Shown piece after piece: positions 32,476 through 44,189 of a stretch of 64,000 nucleotides of DNA (position 1 is the stretch's first letter; each line of letters starts with the position of its first letter). The notes beneath the pieces are model-generated. The model was not told where the DNA came from, ran no database searches, and saw nothing but the letters and a program-made list of their open reading frames with translations. The position numbers and the translations under genes were made by a program. Source of the DNA: Lepidodermella squamata. Taxonomy: Eukaryota > Gastrotricha. The stretch covers positions 1,798,001-1,862,000 of the forward strand of contig JBLDXI010000042.1 in the NCBI GenBank assembly GCA_047495785.1. The letters are read 5' to 3'.

Positions 32476-34029
32476 ATGCAATTGATAATTTCAATCAGCC
32501 TCGCCTTGATAGGTTGTTCTTTTCTCCGTTTATGTTTAATCAAAAAGCAATTTTATTCTTCTCGTTTAGGCATTGCCTTCTATGAAGCGGGGATTCCTAC
32601 TGCCAGGCGACAGCCAAAGCACAGAGCATGGCGGCGTATCGCCCTCGGCGAAGATGCTAACACCAACTCGAATGTGAATAGGCTCGAGGGTTCGCCGTAT
32701 TTTTACTACGCGATCGATGAAGGTAGCGACCAGATGGCTCCGCTGCTACCCTGGTGGATCTACTTCCACCCGAAACCAACGACTACAACGACATCAGCAT
32801 CGACAACGACGCCGACAACAACAACAGTGACTCAGGTATGTGATGAATGATTCGTAAGAAAATTTCGAGCTGATAAATGTCAGTATCTTTGAATCGTTCA
32901 GAAATTTCCCGAATTCTAAATAATAACTACACACAGAGATTTATCCAGCCATCCCCTACCCACCCCCTGGCCATCCCCTCAAATCGAGCGGTCATCCCCT
33001 AAATATTAATGCCCGTGACAGTATTGTATGATTCATGACTGATCCCGTAGGGGCGGCAGCCTTGATAGAACATACCGCAGTTTGTGAATTATGGTATTTT
33101 CTTTAATCGACCTTCTCAAAACAGTTAAAACAGTACTGTTATACTAATTTGCATATTCAGTTTTAGCGTGTGACTATGATAATGAGCGCGCGCACTAATG
33201 CTGGTTGCGTAACAGGTATTGCGTGCCGCATTTTGAGAGCCAAATTTAAGCGCGCGCACCGAACAAAGCCACAAAACTCGATAAAACGAACATATCGCGC
33301 TAATTTCTTCATAAAAATGGTATAATAGGGTCGAAAAAGTAGCTATTCGCGAGCGAGCGTAGCGAGCGAGCGCTAAATTGCATTTCACCTCCAAAACCTC
33401 TCGATTTTTCAACCCATCCCCTCGGACAAAAAGCTGGATAAACCCCTGACTACACAATTTACAGAATATTTCCTTAGAACATTTAAAATTAATTTGAAAA
33501 AATTGAAAATTAATCAAGTTTTCAAATTGTTATATTCCGGATTTTGCCAGTAAGTAATTCATTGATTTTTTAGGTGGTTTCACGGTGCCTCGGACCAAGT
33601 GGCGCAGTGACATGCCGACAAACAGCTTGCCAGGCCACTGAGAAGCCATACCCATCGACGTCCTTCGCCAGCATGTCGGCCTGCCAGAACGCCGTTAAAA
33701 CGTTGAAATACTTCACAACCCCTTCAAGTCGCGACCAGGCGATTGCAACTTGCGCTGGCATTGGCGGGCTGTTAGCGACCATTAAGACGCAGGCGGAAGT
33801 TTCCAAAGCTCAGGAAATCTCTTCAGACCAGGCCGGCTACATTGGCTTGTCCAATGAGTCCGGACAATGGGTGTGGTACGATGGCGCGCCATATGCTAAC
33901 TACCCGCCTTGGCGCTCCGGTTACCCAAGTGGCAGTGTGAATGCCTGCGGTGTTCTGGGCAGCCTTACTATTACGGACTTTCCATGTAGCAATAATTTGC
34001 CTGCATTTTTCTGTGAAACCTATGCCTAA
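32476..34029 (+). CDS. Secreted C-type lectin-like protein, copy f
   Basis: Exons 32476-32512, 32570-32835, 33574-34029; 252 residues. Signal peptide MQLIISISLALI...FYEA; shared segment RRQPKHRAWRR followed by LGEDANTNSNVNRLEGSPYF and LPWWIYF; Thr-rich linker; lectin domain SRCLGPSGAVTCR, YIGLSNESGQWVWYDGAPY, ending FFCETYA with inner cysteines present (NACG, FPCS). The long second intron holds a 515-base hAT MITE. The exon-3 acceptor context (TTCATTGATTTTTTAG) is identical to that of the exon at 30856. Confidence 0.9.
32926..33456. mobile_element. hAT-type MITE inside a lectin intron, 8-base TSD
   Basis: The element (32934-33448, 515 bases) has ends CAGAGATTTATCCAGC and CAGGGGTTTATCCAGC (complement), flanked by perfect ACTACACA duplications at 32926-32933 and 33449-33456. 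The interior has CCATCCCCT repeats, GCGCGCAC blocks and a GAGCGAGCGTAGCGAGCGAG stretch, but no transposase. Confidence 0.92.
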
Positions 34030-34206
34030 TTAATCAGGACTGACATGGTATCTGCAGGCTTCAGTCTATACAAACTATTGAAATTTGTCTGCTTAGCACA
34101 GCTATAAGATATAAGATACAACTAACTTATGAAGCAATATTATCGGCAAGGAAAAACTTCAATAAATTGAGCGATGACTTGGCAAATTTAGGATTTATTT
34201 GCTTAT

Positions 34207-34430
34207 GGACAGTATGCGAAGTACCGGGGCTGCGGGGGTGCCATGCCCCCATACCTCGAGACGTCGAGGCAAGAAAACCCAAGAAACCACAGGCGGTCAG
34301 ATATATTCTGGGCTGAAAATACGCAAGCCTACCCCAGGACCCTACTTCATCCACTGATTCCGGTTCTGTATCAGTATATGAAGCACATGTACGTATATAA
34401 ACTTGATCCTTTTCAGATTTGTGAAACTAT
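34207..34430. repeat. Dispersed GCGAAGTACCGGGG repeat, copy
   Basis: Begins TATGCGAAGTACCGGGGCTG and continues with a GGGGGTGCCAT and AAGAAAACCC pattern found at 17438 and 56348. The distal part (ATGTACGTATATAAACTTG) resembles the repeat in the intron at 58300-58560. Confidence 0.5.
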
Positions 34431-34596
34431 GAACTCTGGCGTTTCACAGGTGTCAGGGAAGATTGGATGTTATCGATGGCTATCTATGAATGTTTTGAAA
34501 TTTATGACTAGGTCGGATCCTGAATATTAAGAATAATTTCATGCGGTTTCATTTTATTGAGTTAAATTAACTGAAATTAACATTTTTGTGGCCATC

Positions 34597-34720
34597 CTAT
34601 GCGGAGCCAGCTCGTCGCTGCCATCATCGATCGCGCAGTAAAAATACGACGAACCCTCGAGTCGATTCACATTCGATTTGGTGTTGGCATTGTCGCCATG
34701 CTCTGTGCTCGTGGTCTCGT
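34597..34720 (-). pseudogene. Inverted fragment of a lectin exon 2
   Basis: On the minus strand it matches the exon-2 core (HRAWR, then NRLEGS..YFYCAIDDGSDELAP) with a deletion after HRAWR; no splice sites or exon 3 follow. Inverted relative to the intact neighbours. Confidence 0.65.
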
Positions 34721-35283
34721 TGCAATCGTTATCGTTATCGCTTATAAAATCTCTGCTGACGCATCTGCCATTTTAAAATAGAGAACGCGTGCACAGCCAA
34801 AAAATTAACGAAGATATCTCGCAAATATTAAGAGCTGGAATTAAGCTGGAAAAGCTTGATTTTGATTAAATTGAAATAGTAGTTGTAACTATGATGACTG
34901 GAACTGGTTTATTTGCTCCGTATTTGCTTAACTGTAGTACAGGTGTTCTTGACATTACCACGTACTTATTTTTCGTCGATTACACCAGTTTAGATCATCA
35001 ACGTGTTTGGATGGCAACCGACGGGCATGGTAGGGTTCATCGCTAACAGTTCACTCTGCAAGTCCAGTGTACACAGCCACAGTGTACCATAGAGGGGCTT
35101 GAGCGCTGAGTTCACTTACAGCTATGTGTGGATGTTGTTAGTCCAAACTATGAAATGTGTTACATCACCAGGCGGACTTTGAAATAAATCACCAGGCCAA
35201 ATCCTGCATATTACGGAGAATTGCTTGTTATTTATTTTCATTAATTTACAAATAAGGAATAAATTGAAATTAGTAATTTTCCC
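34721..35283. other. Intergenic, no recognised features
   Basis: AT-rich to neutral, with no similarity seen to the rest of the window until the lectin promoter region begins near 35220. Confidence 0.4.
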
Positions 35284-35464
35284 CGGCATTGAGTTGATAT
35301 TATATTGCTGGATTTACAGCTATGTGAGGCTGTCAGTACACACAGAAAAACCCCCCGCCGAATAAATCAATCGAATGTTAATTAGGTCATGGCACGCGAG
35401 ATGGATAAGAGAAACCAATTTCAAATAATGCATTATTTAACATAATTTTTAATTTTTCAAAGCA
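35284..35464 (+). promoter_or_regulatory. Conserved lectin upstream region, copy g
   Basis: Contains GGCATTGAGTTGATATTATA, GAGGCTGTCAG, CGCCGAATAAATCAATCG, GTTAATTA and GGCACGCGAGAT in the order shared with copies d, e and f. Confidence 0.6.
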
Positions 35465-36656
35465 ATGAAATTGTTCAATCCAATAAGCCTCGTCTTGATA
35501 GGTTTTTCCATCTTCATTGATGTTTCATCGGAAAATAATTGTTGTCATCTCGCTTAGGCATTGCCGTCTCTGAAGCAGGGTTTCCTACTGCCAGGCTACA
35601 GCCCAAGCACAGAGCATGGCGACGCATCGCCCTCGGCGACAATAATGCTAACACTAATTCGAATGTGAATCGACTCGAGGGTTCGCCGTACTTTTACTAC
35701 GCGATCGATGACGGCAGCGACCAGATGGCTCCGCTGCTACCCTGGTGGATCTACTACCACCCGAAACCAACGACTACAACGACATCAGCATCGACAACGA
35801 CGCCGACAACAACTACGCGGGCTCGAGCTCAGGCAAGAATAATTATTAAATGAACAGTAAGAAAAAAGGAGAAAATTCAAATTAGTCGCGTCTCACGAAA
35901 TCGTCTCACGAATTCAAAATCGGATAGTCATTAGAATGGGATTATAGAATCGGAATACAAACATTTTTGGCACGGATTTATGGCACTTATTTTGTGATTT
36001 GTAACAACAACCACTGGAGAATTTTCTGAAATTGATTTTAAAAATCTTACGACTCTTTTGTGTAATTTTCTCGGATTCATTCTGGCTACGCTTTTAGGAT
36101 CGAATATATTATCTTCGGCGAATACCGGAACGTTTGGTTCTGTCTGGCGATTTCTCTTGTTTGAGTTTTCAAATTTTTTTATTATCAGGTTGTTTTCCGG
36201 TGCCTTGCAACCAATGGCGCAGTGACATGCCGACAGACAGCTTGCCAGGCCACTGAGAAGACATACCCATCGACGCCCTTCACCAGCATGTCGGCCTGCC
36301 AGAACGCCGTTAAAACGCTGAAATTCTACGCAACCCCTTCAAGTCGCGACGCTGCGATCGCAACTTGTGCGAGCATTGGCGGGCTGTTAGCGACGATCAA
36401 GACACAAGCGGAAGCTACCGATGCTCTGGCGAAATCGTCACTCAGGGCCGGCTATATTGGCTTGTCGAATGACTCTGGGCAATGGCTGTGGTCCGATGGC
36501 GCCCCGTATGCTAACTACCCGCCTTGGTTCGCCGGTCAACCAGATGACGGTGCAAATGCCTGTGGTGCTCTGGTAAATTCAGGTGACGGCCCTGCAATTG
36601 TCGACTATCCGTGTAGCGACAATTTCCCGCAATTTTTCTGTGAAACTTATGCTTAA
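35465..36656 (+). CDS. Secreted C-type lectin-like protein, copy g, with a GC-AG intron
   Basis: Exons 35465-35501, 35558-35832, 36189-36656; 259 residues. Signal peptide MKLFNPISLVLI...AVSEA; shared segment with RLQPKHRAWRR, LPWWIYYHP, Thr linker that ends TRARAQ; lectin domain FRCLATNGAVTCR, YIGLSNDSGQWLWSDGAPY, FFCETYA, all core cysteines present. The second intron would start GCAAGA rather than GT after the conserved CAG; a GC donor preserves the phase-0 junction found in every sibling. A nearby GT donor was not found that keeps frame. AATAAA at about 36757. Confidence 0.85.
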
Positions 36657-36805
36657 TTGAAACAAATATGGCGTGGTATCAGCAGGCTTCAACAATTATT
36701 GAATATTTTCTGAGATCAATTTTCTTGAGAGGACTATCAACACGGATTATCTTCAATAAAAAGCTGATCAATAAGAAACGTGCTTATACTCTTTATGTAT
36801 TCCAA

Positions 36806-36960
36806 AGTGTGCGACTTTGAGGGTAGGATGTAGGATTTGGGGTGTCATCCCCGCAGCTCGGCCAGACTAGAGACTAGACCTATAAATGAGAATTTACCCC
36901 CAGTGTGTCGTTAATTGTGAGAGGTTTTAGAGTTTGGAGCGCGTTTTGCAAAACTCTAGC
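36806..36960. repeat. Dispersed repeat (GTGTGCGACTT family), copy 3
   Basis: Shares AGTGTGCGACTTTGAGGG, GTCATCCCC, CTCGGCCAGAC and GTGAGAGGTTTTAGAG with copies at 18684 and 28100. Confidence 0.5.
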
Positions 36961-38599
36961 TCAACCAGCAAACATATTATTTCCAATAATTTCCGCAGTA
37001 AAAATGAAAACAACAAACTATCTGATGTGCCACACACGTCTTCGGCATGAAATTTTACCGAATTCATGAGAAGGCCGAGAAAAATAAATATTAAAATATT
37101 AAAAGTATGCAATATATGCCAGAAATTCAAAATGTTATGCAGAATTGCGACAATGTTCCTAATGCTGCATGGTCACTTTGGTGCGTCAGCTGTTGCGCGT
37201 TGACGGTACGTCGTTCGACTCCTTTTAGGGTTACGTAATTGACGTAATACGGCTAATGCTGCGAAATGGGTCAAGGGTGCGCTATGACAGTGTTTGGACT
37301 ATGTGACAGACAACATCAAACATATGGAGCGGGTATCTCCACAATGTAGGAAGTAGCGGGAGGGATGAGAGGGTTCACCCCCTCTTCGCGAAAAGTCGCG
37401 CCCCCAAAAAAGTGAAGCATCCCCCCTGCTTAAACTTGGTCGTAAAATGAAAGTGCACTGCACTCAGTTAACCTCGATCTTTCGCCTCAGTATCGCAGTC
37501 ATCGCCTCAGTAGCCACTACAAGGGCTGCAACTGTGCATTTTCAGTGCCAGAAAATCGCTTTCTCTCTAGCATTTTCACAATTTTTCGCTCGCTGCGCTC
37601 GTTCAGGCTACGTATCCTTTCAGATCTGCGATGAGCATGCAAGCTGAAGGGTTTAAATGACACTTCAAGCTGTCTTCGAACTCGATGCCGATGAGGGTCA
37701 ACAAGAATTCCGCAACGGCCCAGGCGAGGAGTTATAGACAGTGTTTTTCAAAAGCAAATCAAATCAAATCAAATCTAAAGCACTGATAGCGATGCCAGAC
37801 CTGAATCGGGCTTATAGTTTTGCCCAATTAATGCGATGTGATTAAAGGTCGCGACTAGGTATCGAATTGAATCGATTAGAGGTGCGACTCCAATCGCCGG
37901 AAGTACATGCTTGTTTTATCGCCTCACCTGAAAAACTCTCTCTGATCATTTTCTATGAAATGTTAGATGCTTAGCTTCTCAACAATAATTAATCGGCACA
38001 ACAACGAACTGAAATCACAAGTGAAATCGATGGCTGACAAGTGCAATACAAATTATGCCGATTCGAATACGCAGTCTCAGACCAGGATGATCAAAGTTTC
38101 AATCGTAACAGTTTTTCAATGCTTCCACGTGTAGTTAAGCCATGGGCTTTGCATTGCCGAATGGTTTAGTTGAGTAATCAATTTTGTTACAAGTTACAAC
38201 GTGGTCCAAACGCGGACGTTTAGGGTCTTTTGGACATTTTGCGGGCTCCGAAATCATTAAACAAAATTTTTTTTTTCGGGGGCCCGGCTCCATATTGGCT
38301 CCGGACTTTGGCTCCTATGGGCTCCAAAGGACTCCCTTGCAAACTTGGGCTCCAGATAAGTGCGTTTTCGGTGGATTTTTGAATATGGCGGTGTCTGAAA
38401 TACCATTTTCTTCATGATTCGAACAAATTGTCATCTTTCTCTCCGGGAATTAAAAAAAATGTTAATATGGTACTTTGAATTTTAATATGAAGACTTCGGA
38501 GCCTTTTGGGCTGCTCTTTTAGACATTTCGCATCAGGCTCCGGGATGATTTTTCAAATTATAGGACATATATGTCTCATAAAAAGGAAAAACAACGTTA
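36961..38599. other. Intergenic between lectin cluster and receptor gene
   Basis: Part of 37200-37345 resembles 14000-14150 (GACTATGTGACAGACAACATC vs GACTATGTAACAGAAAAAATC). An AAATC pentamer run is at about 37755-37780. Otherwise no genes or known elements recognised. Confidence 0.45.
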
Positions 38600-38757
38600 A
38601 AAGGGAGCTTGAAATAGAGTCATTTCTGCGAATGAATTTCCCGGAAGTAAATCATGAACAAACACAGATAAAAGCCGGACGCTTGAGTCGAACGGCTGAA
38701 AAATCCGACTCATTGAAAGACTTATTCTTTTCAGACATTATTCAAGTTTTTCGAAAA
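38600..38757 (+). promoter_or_regulatory. Upstream region conserved between the two receptor copies
   Basis: The block GCGAATGAATTTCCCGGAAG...AAATCATGAACAAACA...GATAAAAGCCGGA is matched in inverted orientation at about 62885-62960. It marks the upstream limit of the segmental duplication and probably contains the promoter. Confidence 0.55.
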
Positions 38758-41700
38758 ATGAAGGTCAAGTCACGATTTCTCACAATTTTATTGAAATTTC
38801 TCGAAATTAGTACAGCTTTGAAATTCGAAGCCGCTGGAAATGCTGAACTGAAATCGACCATCAAGAATCTAAGCTCCTCACGTCAAAAAGTCGCCGAATT
38901 AAGCGATCCAATGCCTCGATTTGTAACTTCAACCCACTTCAACACGAAATCGACATCAAACAGGACGAAATTGATCACAATTTTAACATCGATCAACTAC
39001 CTGGGACCATTATATACAGGTCCGATTAGTACCAAGTCGCTTGAATTAGCTCTCGATAGATTCGCCGTTTTAGAAAACTGGCTGCCTGGCTATGAAGTTG
39101 CACTCGATTTGATAGATGATGAATGCCTTGATGGGCCGACAGTTACTGGGTTAATGCATCAGATTCAGCGAAATCAGGACGAGGCTGGCCAACTGAATCG
39201 CATCTCACTCATGTTTCCTACGACGTGTTCAGCTCAAGAAACATCTGCAGAAGTTCTGAATTACTACAACCTAACAGGGGTAGGTGGTAAAATTTTATTT
39301 CGAAGCCCAGTCAGATTATTTTTCGATATTTCAAAGCTCAGATCGCATTAATGAACCTGTTCTATGGGCCACGTAATTCAAAATTCAAGCCTAGGCAAAT
39401 TGAATTAAATTTGTGTGAACCTTTAAAGCTCCTCATTGCCCATTCTATAAAGTCACTTGAACCTTATCAAATCTTATGGGACCTTTATGACCGTTTTGGA
39501 TCCTTCAAAAACCTACTTGGGTTTGAGCTTCAAACTTTGGTTCGAAATCCCTGCTTCAAGCAACAAAGAGAAAGCTCGTTGGAATTATTGAAACGCTTCC
39601 AGCTATTTCCACTGACCTTTCTAAGCTTGGTTAAGATTCCGGAACCTTTTCGAAGCTATGGGAACCTTTACACTACAACATCTGAACATCAAAAGGTTTT
39701 AGTTCTTTTCCAGCTTGATAATTAGAAGTATTTGAATCATCTAGAGCTTTTTCGTGTCTTATTTATGTTCATGGTACCTAGGCGAAAGGAAAGAGGATTG
39801 AGAATACTCACAGTGAACATTGAGCTTTGTCATTCTGATGAAGCCCGTCATCCTTTATTTGGGAATTTCTCAGTGGAGTTAACCCCTGCGAATCATTTTC
39901 ATCATTCTAGTCTGTATCAAGATCCTTTTTACTTCAGATGGTCCTGCTTCAAAACACCCCAGAATTCTTACTACAACGCAAGCGGTATAAGCAGTTTTTC
40001 GGGCTCGGTGAAACAGGCGACAAACCCTACATCGCATTGGCCTCATTTGTCTCTCAGATGGGCTGGCGTCAGATTGCCGTCATATCGGAAATAAATTCCT
40101 ACTTCAACGCAGTAAGTGCGATTTTATGATGCATAAACACGTTAAAACAATTTAGTCCCTTTGATAGATTGAGCGATATTTCTTTCCTGTTCTCACTCGA
40201 ATGAACATAACCCTAGCGTGGGTCGGCAAAGTGACGTATGCATCGTCGAACAGCGACGAGTTGGTTTCAAATTTCGAAGAGCTAAAATCTCACGATCAGC
40301 GAATTATTTTCGTAAATGGCGACTCCGCATCTGCCATGGCGTGCTGGCTGCACCGATACAAAATGTTCGGACCATCCTACGCCCTGTTCTTCGTAAACTG
40401 GGTCTACATCCCGCCAAGCGATTGCTACATCCCAGAATACGTTGCATCTTGGTGCACGAAGGTAATGGTAGCCCAAGTTTACGAGGGCGCCTTTTTCATG
40501 GGTGATTCTTCACTGCTAGATGTTTACGGCGAAGATTGGACGGATTCGACTGGGCTTAGTGGCGCGCAGTTTATCGAGGGTATGAGGTCGAAAATCAATC
40601 GCCCTGAAGAATCGATTGGCTGGCAGTATTGGCGGACTATGTATTACGACGCTGGGCTGTATCTCGGCTTCGTCCTCAATAAGACTGAATCGATTCTACG
40701 GGGCAGGAATCAAACCCTACTCGATTGGACGATAAATTCTGAAAAATTCCGGGAAAATGCTTCGGAAATCATGAAAATCTACGAAGAAGCAATATATTCG
40801 ACCCATGTTCGAGGTTTTAAGGGGATTTACGACTTTGACCGGGCTACAACGGTGAATTCAAACGGCTACACCCCTGCAACGCTATTTCAGCTGAGAAATA
40901 CGGAGGATTTCAGCAAGTACCCTGATCAATTCGTGGTTGGGATTTACCAATCGAATAACCGGACAAATCCTCTTACGCTGCGGCGCGATCTTGTCAAATG
41001 GAGGACGAAGGATGGATTACCGCCACTGGACAGACCCATTATCGTGCGCTTAGAAGTTCCTTTGATCCCGCAGCTTATTGCTGGAACAATTTTTGGTGAG
41101 AGAAATTATTATTTTCTTGGATGATGCATCCAATTACCCAAAAAATAGGATTCAAGTGATTGCTTTGGTTTGATTTACAGGTATTTCAGCAATTATCTCA
41201 ATTTCCATGCTTTTGGCGATGCTATTCATTACTTTCGGAGCGAACCCCATTCATTCGACCTATTTTAGCCACTGCGAGAAAATTCTAGGCTGCGGCAACG
41301 TTGTAACTTGTCTCTGTGGCCTTGCAATACCGATAAATCATTCAATGAGAGCTAGTATCGCAGTTTGCGCTATTGCAATTGCTATTTTCGTTTCTATCGG
41401 CTTTGTAACCACAATGCTCGGAATCATAGGCCAAATCGAATTACTTCACGCGAGACTGAAATATTCAAACACCAGAAGTTCTCGACATTTCCTGAAACCT
41501 TCCTTATCAATTCGACAATCAGGGGAGAGTTCTGGGAAGCAATGTATTAGACTACCCAGCGAATCCAGTGTACAGGGCCGAGAGCTTAGAAATGGACCTG
41601 GTCGCTTGAAAGTTGCAATTTTCGTTCTGAACTGCTTTCTTCTTATTGGAATATGCGTAACTGTACCTCTGGAGACAGTCCAAGAAAGCGGGCCATTTTT

Positions 41701-42377
41701 TTATGAAGATGGCGATGCGAATTCGATATTTCAAACATTTTGCTATAAGCCGTCTGTCTCCGCATTTCCGAATGAGGTCCAAGCAATAGCGTTTGTTTTA
41801 GCCGCTATTCATTTCCTCGTTTTCGCGTACGCTTGCTACGCGTCATTCAAATCCAGTAATGTAAGTCATTCAAATTTCAAACTATAATTTGATTGGATAA
41901 ATTGTTTTCTGCTAAACAAAAATCTCTATGATCTTCCATAATTTCCTTAAAAATAGTATAAAATTCGCGAAGTCAACAAAAACTGTTCCAAATTTTTTAG
42001 GAAAATTTATTTTATACCGCCTATTTTCAGAATCTACACTCGACCCAATGGAATTTCGATCTCGTTCTTCAAACAAGACGCGTCAGTCGAGCTCTTTACT
42101 GTACCGCCCTGTTTCTAATGGCTACAACATTCCTCGGTTTCCGTCTCGGTCCAGATTACACCTTGCCTCTAGGGGCCAGCTTAGCTGTCCTTTTTTCCGC
42201 TACTTCATTCGGCCTGGTGATATTGCCAAAAGTGAGCGAATTCCGCTTTTTATGAATTTCATCTAATCTATCTCCATTTAACAGGCTCTATGCAACAAAC
42301 CTACTATTCCGACTATTAAATCGAGCATGTTAGCAATCCAAAACCAAAACGGTACAATGACGATCACGATGAACTGA
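38758..42377 (+). CDS. GABA-B receptor-like class C GPCR, copy A
   Basis: Exons 38758-39279, 39938-40111, 40168-41095, 41181-41860, 42031-42231, 42285-42377; 865 residues in frame. Signal peptide MKVKSRFLTILLKFLEIS. The ectodomain is a periplasmic-binding-like ligand domain: NYLGPLYTGPISTKSLELAL, LPGYEVALDLIDDEC, YIALASFVSQMGWRQIAVIS, YKMFGPSYALFFVNW, YYDAGLYLGFVLNKT, all in GABA-B order. Seven hydrophobic segments follow from about 41190 to 42230. The predicted tail after the last helix is short (ALCNKPTIP...); reading through the 53-base last intron hits a stop. The ligand is unproven. Plasma membrane receptor by family. Inverted duplicate at 62828-59308. Confidence 0.82.
39280..39937 (+). 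other. Receptor intron 1 with repeated GGAACCTT-like motif
   Basis: Variants of GAACCTTT / GGAACCTT occur about every 50-100 bases (for example near 39417, 39460, 39480, 39645, 39660). The inverted copy's intron (62306-61814) also has many AAGGTTCC variants. The long open frame at 39351-39725 lies inside this intron and is not coding by any other sign. Confidence 0.5.
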
Positions 42378-42385
42378 GCGGAATT

Positions 42386-43110
42386 TTTGGAAAAAAACGA
42401 ACCAGTGCAGAAAGCGCATCATTTTCCAGAAATAAAAGATGAATTTACAGTTCACAGGAAAAAAATGCGGCAGCCATCGAACTCACCGGGGGTGGTGATT
42501 TTTGTGTCTTTCAGCGATAGCCTGGACCTAGGACAAGTTTCCGTGAAGTCGAGGCGTTTTACTACTGAATACCCCGAACCCAGCCATCCAATACAACTAG
42601 TGGCTAGTGCCATGCCAGATTACCCTTTTATCGGTCCAAACTTCAACAATCCCGCCGAATATTACACCACATGATGTTTCCGCCATCAGTTGGTGGAGCA
42701 GTGCCTGATTACGCCCCGCCGTTCAGCAACATACTGCCGACGACGCAAATGAAGCAGAACCAGTTGATGTGCGACAGGTAACAGCGCAATATTTTTGGCG
42801 CGCGTGTTAAGCTGGAAAATTCCTTCTTCATGTGAACCTTAACGATGCAGGACTACGTTCGGGGGCAGCGTGCCATTTTAATCGTGGCAGCGTGCTGTTG
42901 CCGATGTGGCCAAAGATTTTGATGAGATAATGACCGAGCGACTGACGCTTAAAGAGGTCGACAAGGCCGCCGAGAGGTTTTCAATTTTTCCCTTTTCAAC
43001 GTTGAGGTCGGTAACGGTGACGAATTCACTCATGCGATTTCGGAAACGCATTCACATGGGTTCAGACTGTCGATGGTCAAAAGATGAGCCCTGGGAACCT
43101 CGCACAATTA
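42386..43110 (+). pseudogene. Decayed copy of the proline-rich gene found at 57.6-59.2 kb
   Basis: Starting with receptor 3-prime flank (42386-42590, matching 59420-59215 inverted), then recognisable coding pieces: SAMPDYPFIGPNFNNP, a QPPSVG-like patch, and FDEIMTERLTLKEVDKA (intact copy: FDEIMTERMTHKEVDKT). Multiple stops and indels and no start codon. The order receptor-then-this-gene is the same as in the intact locus, so both were duplicated together. Confidence 0.85.
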
Positions 43111-43199
43111 TGGAATAGCAAGTGCTCGAAAAAAGTCGGCAATTTTCACGCATACATATTTAAGTAAGCTTACCCTTATTCGTTGAATGCCACTTCTAA

Positions 43200-44061
43200 T
43201 AGTGCGTTCACAAACTACTTCGTAGAGGCGTCCGAAGTTTTCGGCCACCGAAGTTTCGTAACAGGCCTCCGAAGTTGCGTAATCGCTGCCCGAAGTTTAG
43301 ATTTTCGTACACAAACGCGCGCACTTCGGCCAGCGCGGCCGAAGTTTTAACAATAGGCGGTGCGCGCGCACCGAACAAAGGAAGCGCACAAACTTCGGTT
43401 CGGAGAGCCCCAAAACTGCTCTCCGAAGTGCCTCCGAACCGAAGTTTGAGCGCCTCCGAAGTTATTACGCACGCACGCAAACACACACGCGCGCACACAG
43501 CCACTTTACCACACTGTACCAGGCGCCTCAAATTTGTCTTTCCGGTGATATTTTCATTGACAATGCGATCCGTTTCATTAGCCATTAAAAATTACATAGC
43601 AATAGTGAAGCATTTAGATACTGAGAAGTTAATATTGCAAAAATGTCCGGTTTCTATGACGAATTTTTAAATCTATAAATAGCGCGGCTCGTATGGAAAA
43701 ATTGGCTTTGATGAGAATGCGCGAGAAAATATTTTTTTATGGCGAATCTGATGAACTGAGCGCTGAAATTTAGCTTCTTTTTATCCTCATCAGAAGGCGC
43801 GTCTCATTATGCAAACAATTCGGAGAATTAAGGTAAAATGGAAAAAAATTGCATTGACCCTGAGTAAGAGCCATACCCGCGCGTGGTGTGTGAGCGAGCG
43901 GCCAAACTTCGGCCGCAAACAATAGAAACTTCGGTCGTCACGCCGCGCGCGCGCGTAGAAAATGCCACTGATAAGGCCACCGAAGTTTTGCTATTTCTCT
44001 CCGAAGTTTCTACTTCGCTCTCCGAAGCGGTCGGTCTCCGAAGTAGTTTGTGAACGCACTA
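43200..44061. mobile_element. TIR element filled with CCGAAGTT motifs, TA target
   Basis: The ends are perfect inverted repeats, GTGCGTTCACAAACTACTTC at 43202 and complement ending 44059, flanked by TA. The interior is dense in CCGAAGTT / AACTTCGG in both orientations, especially within 250 bases of the left end and 150 of the right, plus GCGCGCAC blocks. No transposase frame. The open frame on the minus strand at 43585-43208 is a by-product of the repeats. It looks like a non-autonomous DNA element. Confidence 0.85.
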
Positions 44062-44189
44062 TAAATCGATTACAGCAAAATGGATACAAAATATGAAGAG
44101 CTCAAAGGTTTATACAAACGCATATTTTATTCGCTGCAAATGAACATTATGGCAAAGTCTAAACAGAATGTACAATATGGAGGAACAGT

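Noticed and set aside
38506-38757. N-terminal extension of the receptor A frame
   Set aside because: The downstream ATG at 38758 starts a signal peptide, aligns with copy B, and the extension falls in the conserved promoter block.
39351-39725. 124-codon frame within receptor A intron 1
   Set aside because: Flanking splice sites and homology to copy B show it is intronic; the sequence is made of repeated GGAACCTT-like motifs and is not conserved as protein.
43208-43585. 125-codon minus-strand frame
   Set aside because: By-product of CCGAAGTT repeats inside the inverted-repeat element.
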